From: an uncultured Clostridiaceae bacterium
GTDB lineage: Bacteria > Bacillota > Clostridia > TANB77 > CAG-508
Assembly (NCBI GenBank): GCA_948469815.1
Contig: CAOKMR010000011.1
Span: 1-46,268 of the forward strand
Direction: 5' to 3'
Length of the DNA: 46,268 nt
Shown: positions 17,252-26,308 of the stretch, piece after piece
Layout: every line of letters begins with the position of its first letter
Position numbering within the stretch: position 1 is the first letter of the stretch
Position numbers and translations under genes: made by a program
Notes under the pieces: model-generated
Seen by the model: the letters and a program-made list of their open reading frames with translations, nothing else
Database searches by the model: none
What the model was told of the DNA's origin: nothing

Positions 17252-17908
17252 TTATTCAACTTCAATAGTCTCATCATTTTCTAATATCTCATAATCAACC
17301 TCATACTTTTCAAACATTTCTTTTATATAGTCAAAATCTGGTGGAAAGGCTGGATTATCCATATGTATTGGAATTGTTAATACAGCTCCTATTTCTTTTG
17401 CATATAAAGATGCTTCAAATGCTGACATTGTTAGTCCATGTCCTGTTACTGGAATGCATAAAATATCTGCTTTATAATCATTTTTAAAGCAAATTGTATC
17501 ACTTGTTGTATACAATCTGTTTTTTCCATCATCTATAATATATCCCACATTTTCATGTATCTCTTTTGCACCTTTCAATAATGGTTGATATCCATGTATT
17601 GCATGTACTACTTCTATTGCTATATTATCTAATTCTATAATATCATTTTCTTTGACAATATTAATATTTAAATTAGTATTTGCATCACTAACTTCTTTTG
17701 TTGAATAAATTGTTATATTTTTATCTAATTTTTCTAATACTTCTGTATTGCAATGGTCTGGATGTTTATGTGTTATTAAAATAATATCTACATTGTTCCA
17801 AATGTTAAAATACTCCTCTTTATATTTTAAATTTCCCGGATCTACTAATATTTTCTTATGCTTGGTTTCAATTAACAAACATGATTGTGGGAATTTTGTA
17901 ATTTTCAT
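17252..17908 (-). CDS. MBL-fold metallo-hydrolase (UPF0173/YycJ-like small type)
   Basis: A 218-residue stand-alone metallo-beta-lactamase fold protein. The zinc motif is THKHPDH (about 46-52). A further His lies in HAIHGY, DT in TTSDTICF, and the C-terminal PIHMDNPAFPPD supplies the last His. There is no signal peptide, so it is cytoplasmic. The layout resembles the UPF0173/UlaG-like hydrolases that act on small phosphate or lactone substrates. The substrate is unknown. It follows the nucleotidase gene by 17 bases, so the two form an operon. Confidence 0.8.
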   Translation of the reverse strand: MKITKFPQSCLLIETKHKKILVDPGNLKYKEEYFNIWNNVDIILITHKHPDHCNTEVLEKLDKNITIYSTKEVSDANTNLNINIVKENDIIELDNIAIEVVHAIHGYQPLLKGAKEIHENVGYIIDDGKNRLYTTSDTICFKNDYKADILCIPVTGHGLTMSAFEASLYAKEIGAVLTIPIHMDNPAFPPDFDYIKEMFEKYEVDYEILENDETIEVE

Positions 17909-17925
17909 AATTTATCAAACCTTTC

Positions 17926-18525
17926 TTATATATTCTTAATATCTTGTATTGTTCTATATATGTCATACCAACTATAACATCTAGTTATTTTATCTCCTAT
18001 GCACTCTCTATTGTATCCTGTATTATAGCAAATTATAGGTACTACACTAGATAATTGATTTATATTATTGGGATTGTCTTCAATCATTAAGTCGATTTCA
18101 TTGTCTATAATTTCTTGTAATTTATTTTCTTTTTCTGCTTTTGAAAATATTAATTTATCATATACTATCTTATTCTTAATTAGCCAATCTTTAACTATTT
18201 TTCTCATATTGTTTCCTATGTCATCGTCTCTGTTTGTTAGCCATCTAGCAGTTATTATATATATTTCGTTTCCATCTTCTTTTAATCTTTTTGTTACTTC
18301 TGCTGCAAAAGGTCTCGCTTTTTCGTTGGTTGCATAATTTTCTAAATATTCATTCCAAAAATTATCTTCTTGTTCACTTGTAATATTAAATGACTTTGAT
18401 ACTTGATAGCTACTAATATCAATGTTAAATTTAATATTATTTTCCACACAATATTTACTGAGATAATCTATTAAAAATTGCTCCATATTAGTTAATACTC
18501 CATCTATATCTATTCCTATTCTCAT
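17926..18525 (-). CDS. HAD-type 5'-nucleotidase-like protein (5'(3')-deoxyribonucleotidase family)
   Basis: 199 residues with HAD motif I GIDIDGVLTN (4-13), motif II YIITAR, motif III Lys in KAEKENK, and motif IV IEDNPNN. This is the order and length of the NT5C/YqfW group, which removes phosphate from deoxynucleoside monophosphates. ATG follows AAAGGAA. It is the first gene of a small operon with the MBL hydrolase. Upstream lies the conserved leader at 18557-18605, also present before the operon at 31 kb. The family call is sound; the natural substrate is inferred. Confidence 0.75.
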   Translation of the reverse strand: MRIGIDIDGVLTNMEQFLIDYLSKYCVENNIKFNIDISSYQVSKSFNITSEQEDNFWNEYLENYATNEKARPFAAEVTKRLKEDGNEIYIITARWLTNRDDDIGNNMRKIVKDWLIKNKIVYDKLIFSKAEKENKLQEIIDNEIDLMIEDNPNNINQLSSVVPIICYNTGYNRECIGDKITRCYSWYDIYRTIQDIKNI

Positions 18526-18556
18526 TTCTGTTTCCTTTCATTCTTTCTTTATATGT

Positions 18557-18605
18557 TTTATATCACAATTTACCACATTTTCATAGTCTTTTACAAATAT
18601 TTTTA
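18557..18605 (-). promoter_or_regulatory. conserved leader of a cargo operon (copy 1)
   Basis: About 48 bases starting TTTATATCACAATTTACCAC and running to CTTTTACAAATATTT are close to 31026-31075, at roughly 80% identity by eye. Both copies sit just upstream of the first gene of a cargo operon and next to a recombinase 3' end. On the coding strand the motif reads TAAATTGTGATATAAA, which could be an extended -10 region. Confidence 0.5.
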
Positions 18606-18614
18606 TATGTCCAA

Positions 18615-19555
18615 CTATTTTTTCGGATTTATTATTTTTTCTTTGTTATTTTCTAGTTTTGTTACCATTGTTTCTGTAGTATTTTCTTTTAAGATATTTT
18701 CTATTTTTTCTAAAAAGTTTTCTACTACTTTTCTATTGTCATTACAGAGTATTCTATATCCTTGTACAAAACAATCTTCTAGTATTTCTTCTGGAATTGC
18801 TTTACAATGTGGACATTCCTCTTTTCCATGTTTTGTTCTTTTTATGCATTGCCATACTGCTTTAGCACAATTTTTATTTGCATTCCAGTTTCTTCTTGTT
18901 AATAAACTACCACAGAATCCACAATATATTGGATCTATTGTGAATGTTTTTCCCATCAACACATCTCCAATATATTTTTCGTTTTTTAGAATTCCTCTAA
19001 CAGTTGATTCGCACCATTTATCTCTATGTTTTGGAGTTTTTATTCCTTTGGCTGTTAGTTCTTTTGCTATGGTACTTGAACCAACTCCCTCTACATATCT
19101 TTCAAACATATATCTTACAATATTTGCTTCTTCTTCATTTATTGTTATTTCTTTTGTTTCAAGATTATAGTTATAGCCATAACAACCATTGTAACCAATT
19201 AATTCTCCTCTATCTTTCTTCATCTTTAAACCTATCAGAACATATGAAGATATGTTTTCGCTTTCTTGTTGTGCCATAGCACTTAACAATGTTAGAACTA
19301 ATTCGCCTTGCCCTGAACCTATATTGATATTTTCTTCTTCAAATAGAATTGCAACATTTTTCTCTTTTAGCATTCTTACATATTTTAAAGTATCTAATCA
19401 TCATAATACTTTAATTGTGATTGATAACTATTTAATTGTTCCTCACTAGCTGTGCTTACTCTACAATATGCACAAACTCTTAATCTTTCTTTTATTGTTG
19501 TTCCTGTTACTCTGTTGATTCTTCCGTTTGTTTTCTCTATGACTTGAATTTCCAT
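18615..19555 (-). pseudogene. large serine recombinase, copy 1 (decayed)
   Basis: Starts at ATG 19555 with the resolvase N-terminus. The catalytic Ser motif AYCRVSTASEEQ is present, but after KYYDD the frame stops and about 55 residues of the catalytic domain are missing. The sequence resumes as DTLKYVRMLKEKNVA with the remaining core, the recombinase domain (about GWSTIAKEL-like SSTIAKELTAKGI) and zinc ribbon CGFC...CPHC. Against copies 2 and 3 a further in-frame piece of about 62 residues is lost between DPI and YCGFCG, at an ATAT microhomology. The C-terminal coiled coil is cut short at NKEKIINPKK. It cannot be active. A SHOCT ORF and palindromes lie upstream, as with the other copies. Confidence 0.85.
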
Positions 19556-19686
19556 CTTTCCTCCTATCACTATCTTAAGAGCCTGTATGAAAAATTTTTC
19601 AATTTTTCAACACTCTCTAAAATTCCGCATAGAGATAAAACTTAATAAATTTATATCATTTTTTAGGTAAAAAGTAAATTGAATTT

Positions 19687-19861
19687 ATAAAAGTTTGTAA
19701 TCTTTTAGTATTTTTCTTTTTATTTCTTGTTGCTCTGTTTCCGTTATCAAGTTTTCTCTAAACAAATTATTTAAGAGTGATAATTCCATGCTACAATTTA
19801 GCATAGTATTATCTTTTAAGTCGTTAGAGTTATCTACTTTTATATCATAATCATGTAGCAT
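19687..19861 (-). CDS. SHOCT-like small protein upstream of recombinase copy 1
   Basis: A 58-residue ORF (ATG at 19861 after AAAGGAGC). The N-terminal half is acidic and variable (MLHDYDIKVDNSND). The C-terminal half, LLNNLFRENLITETEQQEI followed by KRKILKDY, fits the SHOCT helix pair, where a Gly or Asn turn precedes 'LIT..E....K..LL'. ORFs of the same size, position and C-terminal pattern precede recombinase copies 2 and 3 (25937-26122 and 33537-33710), while their N-termini differ. That conservation of place argues that it is translated and works with the recombinase. Confidence 0.7.
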
Positions 19862-19888
19862 GAAATTGCTCCTTTTCTTTAAATTCGA

Positions 19889-19997
19889 AAAATAACCTGT
19901 TGTCTAAATCTTTGATTTAGTGCCAACAGGTATATGTGTAACGAAAAAAGAGCTAAGAAAAATTAGTTTTAATCTAATCTTTCTTGCTCTCACTTTT
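19889..19997 (-). terminator. two hairpins between SHOCT ORF 1 and the palindrome array
   Basis: ACCTGTTG (about 19892) pairs with CAACAGGT (about 19924) around an inner CTAAATC/GATTTAG stem. Then GAGCTAAGAAAAATTAG pairs imperfectly with CTAATCTTTCTTGCTC (about 19950-19995). They lie in the 5' leader of the SHOCT-recombinase operon, so attenuation is as likely as termination. Confidence 0.5.
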
Positions 19998-20081
19998 TCA
20001 TGCTACCTTTATATTATAGTGTTTTTATAAAATCAATTCCCTTTTTATTCCCTATTTTCTATTTCTCATATAATTTTTAAT

Positions 20082-20198
20082 AAGTACACTCGGTGAACTT
20101 TTGTCTAAAATGAGTGAACTTTTTCAAATTTTTAGTTCACTATTTTCAATTTTAACGAAGAATAGCGGGTTTGAGCTAGCTCACCAAGTGAACTTTTG
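20082..20198. repeat. palindromic operator-like array, copy A
   Basis: One full 19-bp palindrome AAGTACACTCGGTGAACTT (20082-20100) is followed by diverged or half sites at about 20110, 20134 and 20179-20196, all built on AGTTCACT or AGTGAACT. The same motif forms a longer array at 26309-26600 in the second module. Spacing is 25-50 bases. Confidence 0.7.
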
Positions 20199-20482
20199 CA
20201 TCATATTTGCTTAAAATTTTTGTTTCTTTATTAACTCTTGAGGGCTTATCCTTCAATGTGTGTAGGCATTGTGTTAAACATGCTTTCCTGCCCTCATTTT
20301 CAATGAGGTATTTTCTGTTTTAATAATACTTATGTCTACTTAATTAAATATACTTATCCTTAAATCCTCTTAGTTGAAAAAAGAATGTACTTTTAAAATC
20401 AAGTCAAGGTTGTGCGATAGCACATGCATTTAACCTTGACTTATTTTTATAAGCACATTAGAATTTTTTTATAGGATTTTAC
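20189..20482. ncRNA. conserved structured non-coding block, copy A
   Basis: About 290 bases that match 26594-26884 closely over the whole length. Predicted elements in plus-strand sense are: hairpin GAGGG-CTTAT-CCTTC; a helix AGGCAT/ATGCTT (20264-20269 with 20280-20285); hairpin CCTCATT-TTC-AATGAGG (20292-20308); and a long imperfect stem at 20394-20459 with the inner hairpin GTGC-GATA-GCAC. Changes between the copies keep the helices paired. No ORF is shared by both copies. It may be an RNA, or a DNA structure such as an attachment site or cassette end. It stops exactly at the stop codon of the adjoining GNAT gene. Confidence 0.55.
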
Positions 20483-21235
20483 TTATTCATTAATTTTATA
20501 TATAGTATATTCAGAATCATAATTATATCCTAATTTTTTAGCTAATTCTAACGAGGTTAGGTTTGCAGCATCCCAACTAGGATATATTCCTTTTTCTAAA
20601 CACATTAGTATTAATTTTGATGCCATTGCAGTTCCTATTCCTTTATGTTTATATCCTTCTTTGACTCTTATATTAATCTCTATGCCATCTTTGTAAATAA
20701 TATTTGAACTACATATTCCAACAATTTCATCATCTCTAAAACAACATACTCCTATTCCTTTGTTCATATAATCATCTGTTATTTTCATTTGTTTAGGATC
20801 TTCATCATCTGCTTTAATTAGTTTATATATTCTTTCATCAATTATTTTTACTTCATATTCGCTACTTAAATTTTTACAAAATTCTTTTAGCCTTTGTTTA
20901 TTAAATATATCTTTTTCCTTTTTTAAAGAATATCTATTACTCTTTTCAAAATCATTATATGTACTTTCAATAACATTATTCCAGTTATCTTTTGCAATAA
21001 TGCTTTTACAAGTCTTTGGAAGTGTTTTTAATACTTGTTTTGCCAATACTGAGTTACTATTACCATTTATAAAACAATATTGTCTAACTAATAAATATGC
21101 AATCGTGGGATTTTCTAAATTATCAGTATATGCTTCTCCCATAAGCCCATCTAAAACCGATTTACCCATATAAAATTTTATATCATTAAATAAATGTTCT
21201 ATTTTATTCATTTCATTATTATTTAGTTTTATCAT
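20483..21235 (-). CDS. GNAT acetyltransferase (ZmaR-like, GNAT_acetyltran family)
   Basis: 250 residues. The first 120 are helical and the GNAT fold lies at about 125-248, with DDEIVGICSSN (beta4) and the acetyl-CoA loop YKHKGIGTAMA (P-loop GIG). WDAANLTSLELAKKLGY follows, a signature of the zwittermicin-resistance-like family. It is probably an acetyltransferase that modifies a small amine or antibiotic; the substrate is unknown. It is the last gene of a three-gene operon with the beta-lactamase-like hydrolase (16 bases away) and the peptidase/nitrilase fusion. Its stop codon abuts the conserved non-coding block. Confidence 0.78.
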   Translation of the reverse strand: MIKLNNNEMNKIEHLFNDIKFYMGKSVLDGLMGEAYTDNLENPTIAYLLVRQYCFINGNSNSVLAKQVLKTLPKTCKSIIAKDNWNNVIESTYNDFEKSNRYSLKKEKDIFNKQRLKEFCKNLSSEYEVKIIDERIYKLIKADDEDPKQMKITDDYMNKGIGVCCFRDDEIVGICSSNIIYKDGIEINIRVKEGYKHKGIGTAMASKLILMCLEKGIYPSWDAANLTSLELAKKLGYNYDSEYTIYKINE

Positions 21236-21251
21236 GTTCTTCTCCTTTTTA

Positions 21252-22091
21252 TCAATTATCTATTACTTTTATTTTTGTCCGATTTCTCATATATTCATTA
21301 AATATTATATTACTTATCTTTCTTCCCATATTATAAACATACTCATCATTCAAGTAATTTGTATCTTTAAAATCTTTTATCATAATTGTTAAAATATAAT
21401 TACCATATATTGTTGATACTATTCCACCATCATTTCTTACTGATTCATATTTTCCACTTTTACTTACTATATAATTAACAATTGGTTTTTCTATTTCTTT
21501 ATAAACCTTATCAATTCCATCTCCAACCATTTCATGATATTTTTGATTCTTCATAATACTTATTATTTCTTGTGTTATTTCTTTATTAAATAATTCATAA
21601 TTGTTTAATTTTTTCCATACTAAATAATAGTCATAAGCTGTAGTTTCTGAAAATATTTCATTTTCAACTGACTTAAATTTACTATATAGTTTTGTGTTGT
21701 TGCATCCTATATTTTCTATATTTTTATTTATATTTTCTATTCCTAAGAAGTCTATCAATATATTAGTAGCAACATTATCACTTATAATCATCATTAGTGT
21801 TGCAATATCTAATATTGGAAGTTTTATTCCTTTACTTAAATACCTTAAAATGCCACTACCATTTACATAGTCCTTTTCTTCATATTTTAGTTCTTTCTCT
21901 CGATTTATTACTCCTTTATTAATTTGATTGAACAATTCAATTAGAATAAATATTTTTATGCAACTTGCAGAATTATATTTTTCATTTTCATTTATTTTTA
22001 TTGTATTTCCTTTTAAATCATCATAATATATTGCTATTTTTCCATCAAAATTTACTATACTATTTTTAATTATTTTTTCTATATCCATCAA
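21252..22091 (-). CDS. serine hydrolase of the class A beta-lactamase fold
   Basis: 279 residues with the three penicillin-recognising motifs in order: SCIK (43-46), SDN (104-106) and KSG (211-213). The omega-loop Glu of true class A enzymes is not clearly placed; the region reads SKFKSVENEIFSETTAYD, the TTAxD pattern seen in 'serine hydrolase' relatives. There is no signal peptide, so it is cytoplasmic, unlike beta-lactamases that meet cell-wall drugs. It ends in TGA directly followed by TAA. Flanked by a GNAT and an amide hydrolase, it may act on an amide or lactam compound inside the cell (inference). Confidence 0.8.
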   Translation of the reverse strand: MMDIEKIIKNSIVNFDGKIAIYYDDLKGNTIKINENEKYNSASCIKIFILIELFNQINKGVINREKELKYEEKDYVNGSGILRYLSKGIKLPILDIATLMMIISDNVATNILIDFLGIENINKNIENIGCNNTKLYSKFKSVENEIFSETTAYDYYLVWKKLNNYELFNKEITQEIISIMKNQKYHEMVGDGIDKVYKEIEKPIVNYIVSKSGKYESVRNDGGIVSTIYGNYILTIMIKDFKDTNYLNDEYVYNMGRKISNIIFNEYMRNRTKIKVIDN

Positions 22092-22108
22092 CTTTCTCCT
22101 ATAAATTC

Positions 22109-23497
22109 TTACTTATAATTTCTTCTCGAATCTTTTCTTATAAAAGGTTCTTTTACATTATTTTCTATTAATTGTTTATAAGCATAAGGTTTCCTATAAG
22201 CATCTCCTAAAGTTTCTCTACTTCTATATTCTCTAATTTCACTCATATTAAACTGTGCAATTTTAATATCTTCTTTGTCATTCATTACTAACATTTCACT
22301 ATTTAATTCATGCTTATTTATGTTTCTTACTATTGGGCTATATGCTGAAGATTTTCCTCCATGGTTTGCATAGTTTACAGTTACAATGCCTACCATATTT
22401 TCATATGCTCTTACTTTTAATTGTTCTAATCTTATTTTTGACATATAACAAGCATTTGGAACAAGTATAATTTCACTTCCTTGTAACATTAAAATTCTTG
22501 CACTTTCTGGAAAATCTCTGTCAAAACAAATCATTGTGCCTAATTTTACTTTTCCTCTACAATAGTCTAACTCACAAGTCTTAAACTCTGTACCAGATTG
22601 AGTATATGCTTCCATTTTAGAATCAACTGTATGTACCTTTGAATATTTTAATATAATTTTTCCTTTTCTATCAATAATAACAGCTGTATTTCTAGGCTTT
22701 TGTTCAGTTTTTTCTAAATAAGTAATTGCTATTGCCATTCCAAGTTCTTTTGCTAAATTTATATATTTATTAATAAACTCATTGTCATTTTCTACTGCTT
22801 TACTATTCCATTTATTTACCTTTTCTTGTGGTATATTAACTTGATCTTTTAAATCTCCTTCAAATAGCATTTCATATCCAGTATTCCACATTTCTGGAAA
22901 TACTGCAATATCTGCCCCTATCTCTTTTGCCTTTTTACAATATTCAATACCTTTTAACATATTATTTTCCATTGAATCAGTTGGATTTAATTGTAATAAG
23001 GCAACATTAAAAACATCTGATAAAGTATTAATATAATTTAATATTGTACTGGCTAAAAGTTCTATATCATCAATATTGTCAATAGTTGGAATATGTATAA
23101 AAGCAATTTTACTTTTTAAGTCATTAGTTTGTTTAAAACTTAATGCTCTAAAAAATACATTATTACATAAATAATTTCCTGCATCACATGAACTTATAAC
23201 TTTATAATTATTGCTTTCTAAATTTTCTTTTAAAACACCATAATAAAAATCTGTTTCTAATTTAGTTTCTTCTAAAACAGCATTATTTTCTAAACAAATA
23301 TTTCTAGTATTTGGCTTTTGTCCAAAAATTAATACATAATCATAATTTTGTAACATTTTTTCTTCTATTTGATTACTACTTACTTCAAAATCATTTTCTA
23401 AATATAAAATATCTTGATTATTTTTTTCTTTTATATTATCTAATAATATCTTTGCTGAATTATCATTTCCCTTAAAAGCTGCAACTAATATTTTCAT
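22109..23497 (-). CDS. fusion of a pyroglutamyl-peptidase I-like domain and a carbon-nitrogen hydrolase
   Basis: 462 residues. The C-terminal part (about 163-445) is a nitrilase-superfamily amidase with the triad Glu202 (FPEMWNTGYE), Lys287 (KYSKVHT) and Cys324 (TMICFDRDFPESAR). Residues 1-158 look like peptidase C15. There are the opening KILVAAFKGN, the VLIFGQ strand at 55-60, the nucleophile loop SSCDAGNYLCNNVFF with Cys111, and FIHIP with His135. These line up with the TAGTFVCN and GFIHIP motifs of Pcp. The loop with the Pcp catalytic Glu is short and less clear. The fusion would combine two amide-cleaving activities. It is the first gene of the operon; ATG is preceded by a weak GAGG site. 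The N-terminal call is from motif matching only. Confidence 0.7.
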   Translation of the reverse strand: MKILVAAFKGNDNSAKILLDNIKEKNNQDILYLENDFEVSSNQIEEKMLQNYDYVLIFGQKPNTRNICLENNAVLEETKLETDFYYGVLKENLESNNYKVISSCDAGNYLCNNVFFRALSFKQTNDLKSKIAFIHIPTIDNIDDIELLASTILNYINTLSDVFNVALLQLNPTDSMENNMLKGIEYCKKAKEIGADIAVFPEMWNTGYEMLFEGDLKDQVNIPQEKVNKWNSKAVENDNEFINKYINLAKELGMAIAITYLEKTEQKPRNTAVIIDRKGKIILKYSKVHTVDSKMEAYTQSGTEFKTCELDYCRGKVKLGTMICFDRDFPESARILMLQGSEIILVPNACYMSKIRLEQLKVRAYENMVGIVTVNYANHGGKSSAYSPIVRNINKHELNSEMLVMNDKEDIKIAQFNMSEIREYRSRETLGDAYRKPYAYKQLIENNVKEPFIRKDSRRNYK

Positions 23498-23596
23498 TTC
23501 TTACCTCATCTTCTATCATTTATGGTTACTATACCATAAAAAGTCAAAAAAATAAAGCATATAACAAATTAAATTATCATATGCTTATTTACTCTA

Positions 23597-24254
23597 TTAT
23601 TCATCTAACATTAACTTTGTTTTCTTATCTTTTAATCTTTTCAATTGTTCCCTTTCTACTTGCTTAATACTCTTTTTTGGTGTTGGCAAATCTTCGGGAA
23701 TTGTTCCCCCAATATCTTCTATTGCCTTTCTTACCTTCGCTCCAACTTCATAATGTGTTGAAGTCGCTTTACTACAATTATGTATCTTATCTTTTTTTAA
23801 TTTTTCCTCTGTTTGAGATATTCTAAATAGATTAGCAATTAATTCTGTACTTCCCATAAAATCTAGTATCTTTTCGTTATCTTTTAGTTTTTTTCTTTCG
23901 TGTATATCATCTACAGTTAGTCATTACTTCTTTTCTTGGATCTCCATTTTGTACAATTAGATAACATGCATATCTCGAAAGTTCATAATCTAATAACTCT
24001 CTTACAGTATTACTGCCTATTTCAACCATTTTCCTGACCTCAGGAAAATGGTCTTGAATTTCAAATCCACTATTGTTACAAGCTAGTTTTGCCCTATCTA
24101 TAACTTTTGCAAAATTTTCCCACTTCTTATATTGTAAAACTTCACTTAACTCCCTTGCATTCCAATATTCTGTTCCATCTTCTCTAATCTTTTTTATTTC
24201 TTCAAAATTTTTATATTCTTCTGCTTGTAAATTACTCAATACTATCATCTCCAA
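23597..24254 (-). pseudogene. dinD: DNA-damage-inducible protein D (dinD), internally deleted
   Basis: The upstream half has the DinD/BRO-like motif GTEYWNARELSEVLQYKKWE, DHFPEVRKMV and LSRYACYLIVQNGDPRKEV, then stops at TGA. The downstream half resumes in another frame as VDDIHERKKLKDNEKI, then NLFRISQTEEKLKKD and IGGTIPEDLPTPKKSIKQ, the family's C-terminus. About 65 residues between the halves are missing, so the gene is dead. Normal members have about 280 residues. A perfect 13-bp palindrome lies inside the coding region at 24025-24052. Promoter and LexA-like box are intact upstream. Confidence 0.85.
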
Positions 24255-24270
24255 TTTTTAATTTTTTATA

Positions 24271-24299
24271 ATTATATCAAACATTTGTTTATTGTTCAA
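24271..24299 (-). promoter_or_regulatory. sigma-A-type promoter with a LexA-like box for dinD
   Basis: On the minus strand, -35 TTGAAC (24294-24299) and -10 TATAAT (24271-24276) are 17 bases apart. The palindrome AAACAAATGTTT (24279-24290) lies in the spacer. It resembles the Gram-positive SOS box GAACATATGTTC, and an identical palindrome overlaps the promoter at 28186-28224. DinD genes are known SOS targets. Confidence 0.65.
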
Positions 24300-24335
24300 G
24301 TGGTTTTAATGAAATTTTTCAAAAAAATATGTATC

Positions 24336-25866
24336 TTATTCAACTATTGTATCGAATCTTTTAGATATAGCACCGAGCAACATTCCACATGGCTCACACA
24401 TAGGCTGTAGATAGTTTTGGCTTACCTCGTATGATGACTGTTGATTTTCTTGTTCTTTTTTATTATCTTGACATTTGATTTCGTTTCCAGATTTTAGGAT
24501 AAAAGTTATAACTCTGGGATTTGTATTTCCGTTTTCTTCTTTTTCTACTATAATAGCTTTCTCTATCATTAGTTCAAAAACATCTTTATCAAATTCTGGC
24601 ATAATTTCGTTGTCTTTAAACAATGTTTTAAACTTGTTTAATCCTTGATTTAAACTCATTGAATCTTCTAATTCTAGTTGTAAATGCTCTTGTTCTTTTT
24701 CTATTTTGTTAATTTTATTTTGTAGTTTTGCTTTCTTTTCTTGTAGAGTTTCTAATGATATTGTCCCATTCAAGTTTAAATCAATTAGTCTATCTATCTT
24801 TTCTTTTAAAATTTGCTTTTCTTCCTCTAGTCTTTTAATAGAACTTTCATTACTTTCTTCTTGTATAATTTCTTCCATTTCGTTTAAGAATGTTTGGATT
24901 AATTGTTTATTATTATTGCATAGTAATTTATAACTTTCTGTAAATGCTTCTTCTATAATGTTTTCTTTCATAGCTTTACATTGTGGGCAATTTTCTTTTC
25001 CATGTTTTACAAATTCCATGCAATGCCAAACTGTTATACTATTTTTTGTTCCATAGTGCCAATTTCTTCTTGTTAGTAAACTTCCACAAAATCCACAATA
25101 TAGTCTGCTACTAAAAGGATATTTTTTACTAAAGTTGCCTTTTCTTCTTCCAGAGCCTCTCACTCCTCCTCGCTTTTGCAGAATTTCTTGTGCTTGATTA
25201 AACATTCTTTCAGAGATAATTGGCTCATGATGTTCTTGTATATAATACTGATTTTCTTCCCCCATATTTACTACTCTTCTATGTGAGATTGGATCTGTTG
25301 TATATGTTTTTCCTTGTAAGACATCTCCTTTATATTTTTCATTTTTCAAGATACCTCTTATTGTTGATTCGTGCCATTTCTTTTTGCCTGTTGGAGTTTT
25401 ATATTTCATATTTGTTAGTTCTTTGGCAATTGTTGTGCAACCTACTCCTTGACAGTATCTTTCAAAGATATATCTTACTATCTCTGCTTCTTCATAATTT
25501 ATTGATATTTCTTTTTTATCTTTATCATATACATACCCTAAACATCCATTATATCCAATTAGTTCTCCTCTTTTTTGTTTCATTTGCAGTCCTAATTTTA
25601 CATGAGAAGAAATATTTTCGCTTTCTTGTTGTGCCATTGCACTTAATACTGTTAGCATTATCTCTCCAGATATTTCTAAAGTATTAATTCTTTCTTCTTC
25701 AAAGTAAATAGCAATTCCTTTTTCTTTTAACAGTCTTACATATTTTAAGGTATCTACTGTGTTTCTTCCAAATCTTGATATTGATTTTGTTATTATCATA
25801 TCCTTTTATTTCTTCTCCTGTTGTTCTATTAATTCGACCTTTTTTCTTCTCTATAACTTGTACTTT
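24336..25866 (-). pseudogene. large serine recombinase, copy 2 (catalytic serine region deleted)
   Basis: The usual N-terminus is still seen at 25866 (VQVIEKKKGRINRTTGEEIK), but the next 75 or so residues, including the nucleophile Ser loop, are lost. The frame restarts at ATG 25799 with MIITKSISRFGRNTVDTL. From there 487 residues are intact: rest of the resolvase core, the recombinase domain (CTTIAKELTNMKYKTP), the zinc ribbon CGFC (Cys) ... CPQC, a long coiled coil (about 290-390) and the C-terminal beta region NPRVITFILKSGNEIKC. The ends CEPCGMLLGAISK differ from copy 3. The truncated protein might still bind DNA but cannot cut it. Confidence 0.85.
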
Positions 25867-25936
25867 CAAAATTAACCTCTCTTTCTCAAGTTTAGAGAAT
25901 CTTTATGTGCTTATTATACATCAAAAGTTAAATTTT

Positions 25937-26122
25937 TCAAATACCTATGTGAGTTAAATTATATTCTTGTAAGATATTTTGTTTTAATTCTAAATATCTC
26001 TTTTCTTTTATTAGCCCTGCACCCAATGCTTTGTTTAGTATCGCTATTTTTATACTACAATTAAAAGCATTTTCATTTAATCTGATGTTTTTCGTATTAT
26101 CAAAATTGATTTCGTACAACAT
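25937..26122 (-). CDS. SHOCT-like small protein upstream of recombinase copy 2
   Basis: 61 residues, ATG after AAGGAGG. The C-terminal half AILNKALGAGLIKEKRYLEL followed by KQNILQEY fits the SHOCT helix pair better than its two sister ORFs. The first 25 residues (MLYEINFDNTKNIRLNEN) share no clear sequence with them. It is separated by about 70 bases from the recombinase remnant and keeps an intact frame although the recombinase is dead, which suggests a recent loss or an independent role. Confidence 0.7.
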   Translation of the reverse strand: MLYEINFDNTKNIRLNENAFNCSIKIAILNKALGAGLIKEKRYLELKQNILQEYNLTHIGI

Positions 26123-26157
26123 AAAAATCCTCCTTAACTTGATTTAAATTTCAAAAA

Positions 26158-26206
26158 AGTCAACAGAAAAAGCCAGTCGGCTAGCTTCGACTGACTTCTT
26201 GTTTTT
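26158..26206 (-). terminator. hairpin in the leader of SHOCT ORF 2
   Basis: AGTCGGCTAGCTTCGACT gives a short GC-rich stem, preceded and followed by A- and T-rich tracts. The place is equal to the double hairpin of copy 1 at 19889-19997. Confidence 0.4.
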
Positions 26207-26308
26207 ACATTTTTTGATAATACGATTATATTATGCTGTTCTATAAAGTTCAATTCCCGTTTTTTTCCCTTTTTTCTATTAAGATTTATAAAGTGCTGAT
26301 TTTTAGGT

